A stretch of DNA of 64,000 bases, taken from Streptomyces europaeiscabiei (GTDB lineage: Bacteria > Actinomycetota > Actinomycetes > Streptomycetales > Streptomycetaceae). The translations under genes and the position numbers were made by a program. Below are positions 16,926-24,973 of this stretch, piece after piece (position 1 is the first letter of the stretch; every line of letters starts with the position of its first letter). The notes beneath the pieces were generated by a model. That model saw only the letters and a program-made list of their open reading frames with translations, was not told where the DNA came from and ran no database searches. The stretch lies in NCBI RefSeq assembly GCF_036346855.1, contig NZ_CP107841.1, forward strand, positions 2,980,001-3,044,000. The letters are read 5' to 3'.

Positions 16926-17062
16926 GCTGGTGGCCCAGTTCCCCGCGGCCCTCAAAGATCCGGCCCTGCGGGCCTGAAGGGCGACGGCCCCGCGGGCCGA
17001 AGGCACGGGGCGCAGCCCCTGCTTCTCAGGGGCGCGGGGAACTGCGCGCCCAGCCCCCGCTC
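16926..17062. repeat. Two copies of the dispersed Streptomyces intergenic element (CGCGGGGAACTGCGCG type)
   Basis: The 387-bp gap between panB and the ABC operon holds no gene. It contains a partial copy around 16926-16957 (CCCAGTTCCCCGCGGCCC) and a full copy at 17027-17060 (GGGGCGCGGGGAACTGCGCG followed by CCCAGCCCCCGC) in the opposite orientation, then a run of CACCCG repeats. Related copies are at 21764-21804 and 28935-28971. Confidence 0.75.
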
Positions 17063-17182
17063 ACCCGCACCCGCACCCGCCGACGCACCCGCACCCCCGA
17101 GCCATCAGACGTGTCGGCGGCCCGTCGGGCGTGTAGGTGGGCTGTCGGTGGTTTGTCGGTGGGGTCTGGGAGCGTCGTCCTC

Positions 17183-18208
17183 ATGACACGAATCGACAAG
17201 AACGCCAGCGGCGCGAAAGGCGCTGTCGCCGTGCGGGGGCTGGTCAAGCACTACGGGGAGACCAGGGCGCTGGACGGTGTCGACCTGGATGTGCGTGAGG
17301 GCACGGTGATGGGCGTGCTCGGCCCGAACGGGGCGGGCAAGACCACGCTCGTGCGCTGCCTGTCCACCCTGATCACACCCGACGCGGGGCACGCGACGGT
17401 GGCCGGCTACGACGTCGTACGCCAGCCGCGCCAGCTCCGCCGGGTGATCGGCCTGACCGGCCAGTACGCCTCGGTGGACGAGAAGCTGTCCGGCTTCGAG
17501 AACCTGTACATGATCGGCCGGCTGCTCGACCTGCCCCGGAAGGAGGCGAAGAGCCGCGCCACCGGTCTGCTGGAGCGGTTCTCGCTGACCGACGCCGCCG
17601 GGCGCCCGGCGGCGACGTACTCCGGCGGTATGCGGCGGCGGCTGGACCTGGCCGCGTCCATGATCGGGAGCCCGGCCGTGCTGTACCTGGACGAGCCGAC
17701 GACCGGCCTCGACCCGCGGACGCGGAACGAGGTGTGGACCGAGGTGAAGCGCATGGTCGGCGACGGCGTGACCGTGCTGCTGACCACGCAGTACATGGAG
17801 GAGGCCGAGCAGCTGGCCTCCGAGCTGACCGTGATCGACAAGGGGAAGGTGATCGCGGGCGGCCGTATCGAGGAGCTGAAGGCACAGGTCGGCGGGCGTA
17901 CGCTCCGGCTCCGGCCGGCCGATCCGGTGCATCTGCGGCCACTGGCCCGGGAGCTGGACGGCCTGGGCATCACCGGGCTCGCCACGACCACCGTGGACCC
18001 GGAGACCGGCACCCTCCTCGTGCCGATCCTCAGCGACGAGCAACTCACCGCCGTCGTCGGCGCGATCACCGCACGCGGGGTCACCATCGCCTCGATCAGC
18101 ACCGAACTGCCCAGCCTGGACGAGGTGTTCCTGTCCCTCACCGGCCACAAGGCCGGTGAGGGACAGGACACGGCCCCGTCCCCCGCCTACGAAGAGGTCG
18201 CCGTATGA
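17183..18208 (+). CDS. ABC exporter ATP-binding protein, DrrA (daunorubicin resistance) type
   Basis: The 341-residue ATPase has Walker A GPNGAGKTT, the signature YSGGMRRRLDLAASMI, Walker B VLYLDEPTTGLD and the extra C-terminal domain of about 100 residues that DrrA-like proteins carry (TLRLRPADPVHLRPL...LPSLDEVFLSLTGHKA). It energises export together with the permease that overlaps it by 4 bp (ATGA). The substrate could be an antibiotic or lipid; nothing in the context identifies it. The ATG at 17183 is preceded by GGGAG. Confidence 0.94.
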   Translation: MTRIDKNASGAKGAVAVRGLVKHYGETRALDGVDLDVREGTVMGVLGPNGAGKTTLVRCLSTLITPDAGHATVAGYDVVRQPRQLRRVIGLTGQYASVDEKLSGFENLYMIGRLLDLPRKEAKSRATGLLERFSLTDAAGRPAATYSGGMRRRLDLAASMIGSPAVLYLDEPTTGLDPRTRNEVWTEVKRMVGDGVTVLLTTQYMEEAEQLASELTVIDKGKVIAGGRIEELKAQVGGRTLRLRPADPVHLRPLARELDGLGITGLATTTVDPETGTLLVPILSDEQLTAVVGAITARGVTIASISTELPSLDEVFLSLTGHKAGEGQDTAPSPAYEEVAV

Positions 18209-19053
18209 GCGCCGCCACCACCGTTCCCGCGACCGGTGAGACCGTCAAGACCGTCGGGACCGGTCAGGCCGACGGCCGGATCGGGCTGCGGGCCCATGCC
18301 CGGCACACCGGCGCGCTCGTCCGGCGCAATCTGCTGTGGATCCGCCAGGACCCCGAGTCGATGTTCGACGCGGTCCTCATGCCGATCGTGTTCACCCTGC
18401 TCTTCGTGTTCGTCTTCGGCGGCTCCATCGGGCAGGCGCTGGGCGGCGGCCAGGAGCAGTACGTGCAGTACGTGGTGCCGGGCCTGATGGCGATGATGGG
18501 CATGAACATCGCCATGGGTGTCGGCACGGGCTTCAACGAGGACTTCCAGAAGGGCGTCATGGACCGCTTCCGGTCCCTGCCCATCGGCCGGTCCTCGGTA
18601 CTGCTCGCGAAGATCTCCGTCGAGCTGCTGCGCATGCTGGTCGCCACGACCATCCTGCTGACCGTAGGTGTCCTCATCGGCTTCGACATCACCAGCTGGC
18701 CGGGGCTGTTCGGCGCGGTGGGCCTGGCCGTCGTGTTCGGGTCGTCCCTGATGTGGATCTTCCTGGTGCTGGGCGTGACGATGAAGAACGCCCAGTCCGT
18801 GCAGGCGATGGGCTTCCTGGTGCTGTTCCCGCTGCAGTTCGGCTCGTCGATCTTCGCGCCGACCCAGTCCATGCCGGGCTGGCTGCAGGCCTTCACCGAC
18901 TACAACCCGCTGTCGTCCCTCGCGGACGCCGCGCGCGGGCTGATGACCGGCGGACCGGTCACCCACGACCTGCTGGTCACGCTCGGCTGGTCGGTGGGCC
19001 TGACGGCGGTGATGGCGCCGATCGCGATCCACAGGTTCAAGACGAAGAGCTGA
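18205..19053 (+). CDS. ABC-2 type exporter permease, DrrB type
   Basis: The 282-residue permease has six predicted membrane helices with the ABC2 core: LVRRNLLWIRQDPESMFDAV before helix 1, FRSLPIGRSS, and QFGSSIFAPTQSMPGWLQAF with DYNPLSSLADAARGL near the C terminus. All of these are hallmarks of DrrB/NodJ-type permeases. Translation is coupled to the ATPase by the ATGA overlap. A dyad covering its stop codon (19051-19091) probably ends transcription. Confidence 0.93.
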   Translation: MSAATTVPATGETVKTVGTGQADGRIGLRAHARHTGALVRRNLLWIRQDPESMFDAVLMPIVFTLLFVFVFGGSIGQALGGGQEQYVQYVVPGLMAMMGMNIAMGVGTGFNEDFQKGVMDRFRSLPIGRSSVLLAKISVELLRMLVATTILLTVGVLIGFDITSWPGLFGAVGLAVVFGSSLMWIFLVLGVTMKNAQSVQAMGFLVLFPLQFGSSIFAPTQSMPGWLQAFTDYNPLSSLADAARGLMTGGPVTHDLLVTLGWSVGLTAVMAPIAIHRFKTKS

Positions 19054-19091
19054 CCTCCGGGGCCGTGGCGCAAGGGGCACGGCAGAGGTCA
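19051..19091. terminator. Bidirectional hairpin whose arms contain both flanking stop codons
   Basis: TGACCTC at 19051-19057 pairs with GAGGTCA at 19085-19091, and GCCGTG at 19062-19067 with CACGGC at 19078-19083, around a 10-nt loop. The left TGA is the permease stop and the right TCA is the stop of the opposite regulator gene. Confidence 0.6.
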
Positions 19092-22000
19092 TACGAGGGC
19101 GGCGGCCTCCTCCAGGGTGAGGGCGCCGCCCTCGGCGTACGCCCTCGCGTACGCCACGTCGTCCAGCACGGCACGCGTCACGGCCTCGGCCTTGGCGCGC
19201 GCCTCGACCTCCGTCGGGCTGGAGAAGTGGCCGGACGGCAGCAGCGCGTCGGCGGCTCCGAGCAGCCGGGCCGCGTCGAGAGCGCGGGCGCCGCCGTCGA
19301 CCCCCGCGCAGGAGATGGCGGCGGTCACGAGATGGACGGCGGGCATATGGGGCGCGACCGTCAGGGACAGCCGGTCCAGGCTCCGCTCCAGCGCCCGGCG
19401 CATGATCCGCAGCGCATCCTCGTGGCGTCCGTCGATCGCCTCCAGCCAGCCCTCGACGCCGAGGACGAACCCGGCGAAGAGCACGAACTCGGCGGCGTGG
19501 AAGTCCTCACGCAGCAGGGTGAGCTGCTCCCGGGCCTCGGCCGGGCGCCCGCTGCGGCCGAGCCGGACGGCGAGGAAGAGACGGGCGATGGGCACCGCCT
19601 CGCGGGCGGCGGCGCGGCGCCCGGCCGCCAACACGTCGAACAGCATCTTCTCGCCGCGCTCCGCGTCACCGCCCTCTATGTACGCACCGCCGAGCCGGAC
19701 GCCGAGGACCCCCAGCTGGGCGTTGGCGCCGAGCCGTTCGGCGTACACGATGGCCCGCTCGTAGTCCGCGGCGGCGAGCACGAACTCGCCCCGGCGTTCC
19801 AGTGACTCGCCGCGCGCCGAGAGCGCCTCGGCGGCACCCCAGGCGTCCCCGAGCCGGTCGAAGATCTCCAGCGCCTCGTCGGCGTCCGTGATGGCGTCCC
19901 CCGCCCAGTCGCTGCGGTTGGCGAGGATGTTGGCCCGCGTCTGCAGGGTCTGCGCCAGCTCCCAGGTGAAGCCGAGTTCGCGGCAGGTGCGGATGTTGGA
20001 GTCGAGGATGGCCCGCAGCCGGGGCATGTCGCCGGTCAGCAGGACGGCGTAGAACCACATGAAGCCGGGGAAGCGGCAGGTCTGCGGCTGGCCCGGCCGG
20101 TAGGTCTCGCTGATGACCCGCAGCTTCTCCTGGGCCTCGAAGGTCTGCCAGGCGGGCAACTCCAAGTCCATGCAGGCCAGATGGACGAGGTGCACCCCGC
20201 GCCGGGCCTCGTCGAGGACTGCCGGACTCATCGGCGGCGGGCTGTCGACGGCGCGCCCGCGCAGGTCCGGGACGGGGCGCGCGGGCGGGGTGAAGGGGTC
20301 CGGGCCGAGTTCCTTGACCTGCGCCGACCAGTGCCGGGCCTCGGTCTTCAGATCGCGCATCTGCCAGTACCAGCACAGCGACAGCGTCAGACAGAGCGCC
20401 TCCTGCTCGTCCCGTTCAGCGACGGCGTACCTGAGGGCGGTGCGGATGTTCTCGTACTCCAGCTCCAGCAGTTCGATGGCGGCGCGCTGGCCGGAGCCGC
20501 GCAGCAACGGGTCGGTGGCGCGGACGAGTTCGCGGTAGTACGTCAGGTGCGCGCGTGCGGCGGCGGGGCGGGTGCCCGCCTGGTCGAGCCGTTCACCGGC
20601 GTACTCGACGACGGTCTCCAGGAGCCGGTAGCGCATCTCGCCACCCCCCGTGCCTGTGCCCGCCGAAGGGGCCGCCACGACGAGGGACTTGTCGACGAGC
20701 GAGCCGAGCGCCTCCAGCGCGGCGGGGCCGCAGACGGCCTCGGCGGCGGCCAGGTCGCAGCCGCCGGCGAACACCGACAGCCGCCGCAGTACGTACCGTT
20801 CGTCCTCGTCGAGCAGTTCCCAGGACCAGTCGACGACCGCGCGCAGGGTCTGCTGCCGGGGCAGGACGGTACGGCTGCCCGAGGTGAGGAGCCGGAAGCG
20901 GTCGTCGAGGCGGTCGGCTATCTGGCGGGGCGTCAGCATGCGCAGCCGGGCCGCCGCCAGCTCGATGGCCAGGGGGAGTCCGTCGAGGCGGCGGCAGATC
21001 TCGGCGGCGGCCTCCGGGTCGGCGGAGATGGTGAACCCGGGCCGGGCGGCCGCTCCCCGGTCGGCGAGCAGGCGCAGCGCGTGCGGCTCCGTCAGCGGTT
21101 CCACCAGACGCACCAACTCCCCCGGTACGCCGAGGGGTTCGCGGCTGGTGGCCAGTACGGTCAGCGTCGGGCAGCGCTGGAGCAGTTGGTCGACGAGGTG
21201 GGCGGCGGCGTACACGACATGTTCGCAGTTGTCGAGGATGAGCAGCATGCGGCGTCCGGCGCAGTGTTCGGCGAGGCGGGTCAGCGGGTCGTCCTGGCGG
21301 TCCGCCGCGACGCGCATCTCCTCGGCGCCGGCACCTCTCAGGACGGTCTCGCGGGCGCCGAGCGCCGTGAGCACGGCCTCGGGGACGTTCACCGGGTCGT
21401 CGACGGGGGCGAGTTCGGCGAGCCAGACGCCGTCCGGCATGGCCTCGGCGACCGCCTCGCCGGCCTCCTGGGAGAGGCGGGTCTTGCCTGCGCCGCCGGG
21501 GCCCAGGAGGGTCACCAGGCGGGTGGCGGTGAGGTCGTCGCGGATGGTGTCGATGTCCGTGTCGCGGCCTACGAAGGAGGTGAGGCGGGCGCGGAGGTTG
21601 CCTGGGGGGCGGGTGGGGTGCGGGTGCGGGTTTGGCTGCGAGTGCGGGTACGGGTGCGGACTGGAGTTCTCGCCCCCGCCGCCCCTGCCCGTCCCTCCCT
21701 CACCAGGGGCGCTGCCCCTTCGACCCCGTGGGGTGGATGGGGTGAGTGGTTGCGTGCGGGTTGGTGGGGGCTGGTCGCGCAGTTCCCCGCGCCCCTGGCG
21801 GGGCGCGGCCCCGTCTGAGTTCAGCAGGTCTTCGTGGAGGCTGCGCAGGGCCGGGCCCGGACTCGTGCCCAGGCGGTCTGCCAGGAGGGTGCGGACCTCT
21901 TCGTAGGCGGCCAGGGCCTCGGCGGCGCGCCCGGTGTCCCGCAGGGCGCGGAGGCGGAGGGACTGGAGGGCTTCGTCGAGGGGGTGGGTGTCGCAGAGGG

Positions 22001-22541
22001 CGGTCAGGTCGGGGAGGGCGGAGTCGGCGCGGCCCAGGGTGAGGGCGGCGGTGAGGCGGGTGCGGTGGGCGTCGAGGCGGCGGGTCTCCCAGCGGGCGGC
22101 CTCGGCGGCGCGGTCGGGGAGGTCGGCCAGAGGCGGGCCCTGCCAGAGGGCGAGCGCGCCGTCGAGGACGTCGGCGGCCTTGGCCGGGTCGCCGTCGGCG
22201 AGCGCGCGGGCACCCTCGTCCGCGAGACGTTCGAAGCGGTGCAGGTCGATGTCGTCCGGCGCCGCCGCGAGACGGTAGCCGCCGTGCAGTGACGCGACCG
22301 CGTCCGGGCCGAGCGCCCTGCGCAGTCGGCCGACCAGCGCCTGCAGCGCGGCCGGCGCGTCGGCGGGCGGATCGTCGGCCCACACCTCGTCGACGAGCGC
22401 GGTCGCGGGCACCGTACGCCCCGGCCGCAGCGCGAGCACGGTCAGCAGGGCGCGCAGCCGGGCGCCCCCGACGGGGACGGGGGTGCCGTCGGCCTGCAGT
22501 GCCTGGGTGGTGCCGAGGATGCGGTAGCGCACGGGGTCCAT
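19089..22541 (-). CDS. AfsR/SARP-type regulator with BTAD, NTPase and TPR-like regions
   Basis: The 1150-residue protein has an OmpR-type DNA-binding domain (residues 1-95, RYRILGTTQAL...), a bacterial transcriptional activation domain (about 95-240), a proline/glycine-rich linker (about 243-313), an NTPase with Walker A LLGPGGAGKT (about residue 345) and MLLILDNCEHV, a winged-helix region (ERYVLRRLSVFAGGCD) and a long C-terminal helical repeat region. This is a pleiotropic-regulator layout like AfsR but longer, without an adjacent afsK or afsS. The linker includes a translated copy of a dispersed intergenic repeat (21764-21804). Target genes are unknown; it is convergent with the DrrAB pair. 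Confidence 0.92.
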   Translation of the reverse strand: MDPVRYRILGTTQALQADGTPVPVGGARLRALLTVLALRPGRTVPATALVDEVWADDPPADAPAALQALVGRLRRALGPDAVASLHGGYRLAAAPDDIDLHRFERLADEGARALADGDPAKAADVLDGALALWQGPPLADLPDRAAEAARWETRRLDAHRTRLTAALTLGRADSALPDLTALCDTHPLDEALQSLRLRALRDTGRAAEALAAYEEVRTLLADRLGTSPGPALRSLHEDLLNSDGAAPRQGRGELRDQPPPTRTQPLTPSTPRGRRGSAPGEGGTGRGGGGENSSPHPYPHSQPNPHPHPTRPPGNLRARLTSFVGRDTDIDTIRDDLTATRLVTLLGPGGAGKTRLSQEAGEAVAEAMPDGVWLAELAPVDDPVNVPEAVLTALGARETVLRGAGAEEMRVAADRQDDPLTRLAEHCAGRRMLLILDNCEHVVYAAAHLVDQLLQRCPTLTVLATSREPLGVPGELVRLVEPLTEPHALRLLADRGAAARPGFTISADPEAAAEICRRLDGLPLAIELAAARLRMLTPRQIADRLDDRFRLLTSGSRTVLPRQQTLRAVVDWSWELLDEDERYVLRRLSVFAGGCDLAAAEAVCGPAALEALGSLVDKSLVVAAPSAGTGTGGGEMRYRLLETVVEYAGERLDQAGTRPAAARAHLTYYRELVRATDPLLRGSGQRAAIELLELEYENIRTALRYAVAERDEQEALCLTLSLCWYWQMRDLKTEARHWSAQVKELGPDPFTPPARPVPDLRGRAVDSPPPMSPAVLDEARRGVHLVHLACMDLELPAWQTFEAQEKLRVISETYRPGQPQTCRFPGFMWFYAVLLTGDMPRLRAILDSNIRTCRELGFTWELAQTLQTRANILANRSDWAGDAITDADEALEIFDRLGDAWGAAEALSARGESLERRGEFVLAAADYERAIVYAERLGANAQLGVLGVRLGGAYIEGGDAERGEKMLFDVLAAGRRAAAREAVPIARLFLAVRLGRSGRPAEAREQLTLLREDFHAAEFVLFAGFVLGVEGWLEAIDGRHEDALRIMRRALERSLDRLSLTVAPHMPAVHLVTAAISCAGVDGGARALDAARLLGAADALLPSGHFSSPTEVEARAKAEAVTRAVLDDVAYARAYAEGGALTLEEAAALV
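21764..21804. repeat. Dispersed intergenic element inside the AfsR-like coding sequence
   Basis: GGGGGCTGGTCGCGCAGTTC followed by CCCGCGCCCCTGGCGGGGCG matches the repeat found in non-coding DNA at 17027 and 28935. Here it is read in frame and contributes GRGELRDQPPPT to the domain linker. Confidence 0.75.
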
Positions 22542-22771
22542 TGTCTCCGTCGGAGTCGGGTTCGTGTGTCCGGTACATCGAGTCGGACGCTCCCGTACGA
22601 CCGTCGACCGTTCGCACCCACCTTCCTAGGAACCAGGAGGGCATCGCGAGACGTTTTCGGCATACGCCCGGTACCGTCGGGCAGTCCATTCGAGTGATCG
22701 GCACTTCGTCGGCACACACCAGCAGGGCCGTCGACGAGGTGTCGCGGTCCGCCGAGAGCCTGAGGAGCCCC

Positions 22772-23572
22772 ATGACCACCGCCGCGTCCCGCCGGAGCGA
22801 CCGGAGGATCAGCCCCGTCTTCGTGGGGATCGTGGCCGTCATGGCGGTCACGGGATGGGCCACCTGGACCGGGTTCGCCGAACAGCCCGGACTGGCCGTC
22901 TTCCTGTTCGTGACCTCGGCGTGGATCGTCTCGCTGTGTCTGCACGAATACGCCCACGCCCGCACCGCCCTGCACAGTGGCGACATCTCCATCGGCGCCA
23001 AGGGCTATCTCACCCTCAACCCGCTGAAGTACACCCACGCCCTGCTCAGCATCGTGCTGCCGGTCGTCTTCGTGATCATGGGTGGAATCGGTCTGCCCGG
23101 TGGCGCGGTGTTCATCGAGCGCGGTCGTATCCAGGGCCGCTGGAAGCACAGTCTGATCTCGGCGGCGGGCCCGCTGACGAACGTCCTGTTCGCGGCCGTC
23201 TGCACCGCGCCCTTCTGGCTGGGCGTCACGGACGGCGTGCCGAAGGCCTTCCTGTTCGCCCTCGCCTTCCTCGCGATGCTCCAGGTCACGGCCGCGATCC
23301 TGAACTTCCTGCCGGTGCCCGGCCTGGACGGCTACGGCGTCATCGAGCCCTGGCTGTCGTACAAGATCCGCCGCCAGGTGGAGCCGCTCGCGCCCTTCGG
23401 CCTGCTGCTCGTCTTCGCGGTGCTGTGGATCCCGGCGGTCAACGGGGTGTTCTGGGACGTGATCGACGCGTTCATGCGCGGCCTGGGGATCGAGGACCAG
23501 CTGTCCGACTGCGGCTACTGGCTCTACCGCTTCTGGCGCGAGGACAGCGACATCTGCCTCACCGGGATGTGA
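22772..23572 (+). CDS. Site-2 protease family membrane metalloprotease (M50)
   Basis: The 266-residue protein has about six membrane helices and the two metal sites of the family: HEYAHA (HExxH) at about residue 53 and NFLPVPGLDGYG (NxxPxxxLDG) about 120 residues later. Members cleave substrates inside the membrane, for example anti-sigma factors, but the short M50 forms without PDZ often have unknown targets. The ATG at 22772 has GAGGAG upstream; a longer reading into the divergent regulator is rejected. A small hairpin follows at the stop. Confidence 0.92.
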   Translation: MTTAASRRSDRRISPVFVGIVAVMAVTGWATWTGFAEQPGLAVFLFVTSAWIVSLCLHEYAHARTALHSGDISIGAKGYLTLNPLKYTHALLSIVLPVVFVIMGGIGLPGGAVFIERGRIQGRWKHSLISAAGPLTNVLFAAVCTAPFWLGVTDGVPKAFLFALAFLAMLQVTAAILNFLPVPGLDGYGVIEPWLSYKIRRQVEPLAPFGLLLVFAVLWIPAVNGVFWDVIDAFMRGLGIEDQLSDCGYWLYRFWREDSDICLTGM

Positions 23573-23591
23573 CGGCCGCGGGCCGGCCGTC
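23571..23591. terminator. Short hairpin between convergent genes
   Basis: GACGGCC at 23571-23577 pairs with GGCCGTC at 23585-23591, starting inside the protease stop codon and 16 bp before the stop of the opposite small gene. Confidence 0.5.
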
Positions 23592-23606
23592 CATTGACGA
23601 CGTGGC

Positions 23607-23816
23607 TCAGCCGGTGGCGGACCGGCGCTCCTGCCTGGCCTTGCGCGCGTAGTACAAGGTCATGTTGGACGACAGTCCGGCCATCAGCACCCACACCACA
23701 CCCAGCCAGCTGCCCCGGCTGAAGGAGACCACGGCCGCGGTGACGGCGAGGAGACAGACGACGAGGGCGTAGAGGGCGAGTCGCCGGGCCGGGTCGGGTG
23801 GGAGCAAGGGGGGCAT
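23607..23816 (-). CDS. Small membrane protein (69 aa)
   Basis: MPPLLPPDPARRLALYALVV begins a two-helix protein (residues 12-30 and 36-53) ending in a basic tail (YARKARQERRSATG). The ATG at 23816 follows a CT-rich leader without a clear ribosome-binding site. I recall similar small proteins in other Streptomyces but know no function. Confidence 0.65.
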   Translation of the reverse strand: MPPLLPPDPARRLALYALVVCLLAVTAAVVSFSRGSWLGVVWVLMAGLSSNMTLYYARKARQERRSATG

Positions 23817-23908
23817 GGGGGTCGGCTCCTGGAGGGCGGTCGGACGGAGTGGTACGACGTCCAGTGTCCCCCATGCCCGAGGGCGTACGTGCGTCGGCCG
23901 GACGTCGG

Positions 23909-24637
23909 CTACACGTCCGTCAGACGGATGCCCGCATGGGCCTTGTAGCGGCGGTTCACGGAGATCAGGTTGGCGACCAGCGACTCGACCTGGTGGGCGT
24001 TGCGCAGCCGGCCGGCGAAGATGCCCCGCATGCCGGGGATGCGGCCCGCCAGCGCCTGCACGATCTCGACGTCGGCCCGCTCCTCGCCGAGGACCATCAC
24101 ATCGGTGTCGATCTCCTCGATCTCCGGGTCTTCGAGAAGGACGGCGGAGAGGTGGTGGAAGGCGGCGGTGACGCGTGAGTCGGGCAGCAGGGCGGCGGCC
24201 TGCTCGGCGGCGCTGCCCTCCTCCGGCTTCAGCGCGTAGGCGCCCTTCTTGTCGAAGCCGAGCGGGTTGACGCAGTCGACGACGAGCTTTCCGGCGAGTT
24301 CCTCGCGCAGCGATTCGAGGGTCTTGCCGTGTCCGTCCCACGGCACCGCGACGATCACGATGTCGCTGCGGCGGGCGGTCTCGGCATTGTCGGCGCCCTC
24401 GACCCCGTGCCCGAGCTCCTCGGCCACGCCCTGCGCTCGGTCGGCGGCCCGCGACCCGATGATCACCTTCTGGCCGGCCTTGGCGAGACGGTACGCGAGG
24501 CCCTTGCCCTGCGGCCCGGTGCCGCCGAGCACGCCGACGACGAGCCCCGACACGTCCGGCAGGTCCCAGGGATCCTTGGCCGGGGCCTTCGCGGGGACCT
24601 TCGCGGCGGGCTGCTGTGAACTGTCAGTAGAGGTCAT
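23909..24637 (-). CDS. npdG: NADPH-dependent F420 reductase
   Basis: The enzyme transfers hydride between NADPH and coenzyme F420. The 242 residues hold a dinucleotide fold with VVGVLGGTGPQGKGLAYRLA (residues 32-51), the NADP-phosphate loop IIGSRAADRAQ, then VVDCVNPLGFDKKG and a C-terminal HLSAVLLEDPEIEEID...RNAHQVESLVANLISVNRRY, all typical of NpdG. An Ala/Lys-rich N-terminal extension of about 25 residues is not part of the fold. The ATG at 24637 has a leaderless -10 box 6 nt upstream. It implies that this organism uses F420. Confidence 0.93.
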   Translation of the reverse strand: MTSTDSSQQPAAKVPAKAPAKDPWDLPDVSGLVVGVLGGTGPQGKGLAYRLAKAGQKVIIGSRAADRAQGVAEELGHGVEGADNAETARRSDIVIVAVPWDGHGKTLESLREELAGKLVVDCVNPLGFDKKGAYALKPEEGSAAEQAAALLPDSRVTAAFHHLSAVLLEDPEIEEIDTDVMVLGEERADVEIVQALAGRIPGMRGIFAGRLRNAHQVESLVANLISVNRRYKAHAGIRLTDV

Positions 24638-24643
24638 GGGCCG

Positions 24644-24649
24644 ACTTTA
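24644..24649 (-). promoter_or_regulatory. Leaderless -10 box for npdG
   Basis: On the minus strand TAAAGT is followed by 6 nt and the ATG at 24637; no ribosome-binding site is present. Confidence 0.5.
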
Positions 24650-24973
24650 CGTGCGCGCCGGTCGCGGGTAGCGGTCAGGTGGGGGCGGTCACGGGGACAC
24701 GGCGGCTCGGGCTCCGGCGAGGTGCGCGTCGCGCCCCTCTGCGCCGTGCGCCGCCCCTGCTGGAGCGGGTGCACGACGCGCGGCGGGGCGACGGTGCTCG
24801 CGCTGGACACCGGGGACCGGGAGCTGGACGCGATACCCCACGAGTCGTCGGCCTTCGGCAGGGCGGGGCGTCGCGACGGGGCGGGGCGGGGCGCGCAGTT
24901 GTGGGGCCGGGGGCCGACGAGGCCCGGGAAAAGCGGTTGCTGCGGGGGTGGGGGCGGTTGAGCATGGGCCGTC
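24650..24973. other. Divergent intergenic region without a recognisable gene
   Basis: About 320 bases separate npdG from the MFS gene. Short open frames occur but none has a start site or family resemblance. A degenerate copy of the dispersed element (GCGCGCAGTTGTGGGGCCGG, about 24890) is the only feature I see. Confidence 0.5.

Noticed and set aside
24722..24961. A short plus-strand ORF between npdG and the EntS-like MFS
   Set aside because: No ribosome-binding site, poor codon bias, and it ends in poly-Gly caused by G-runs.
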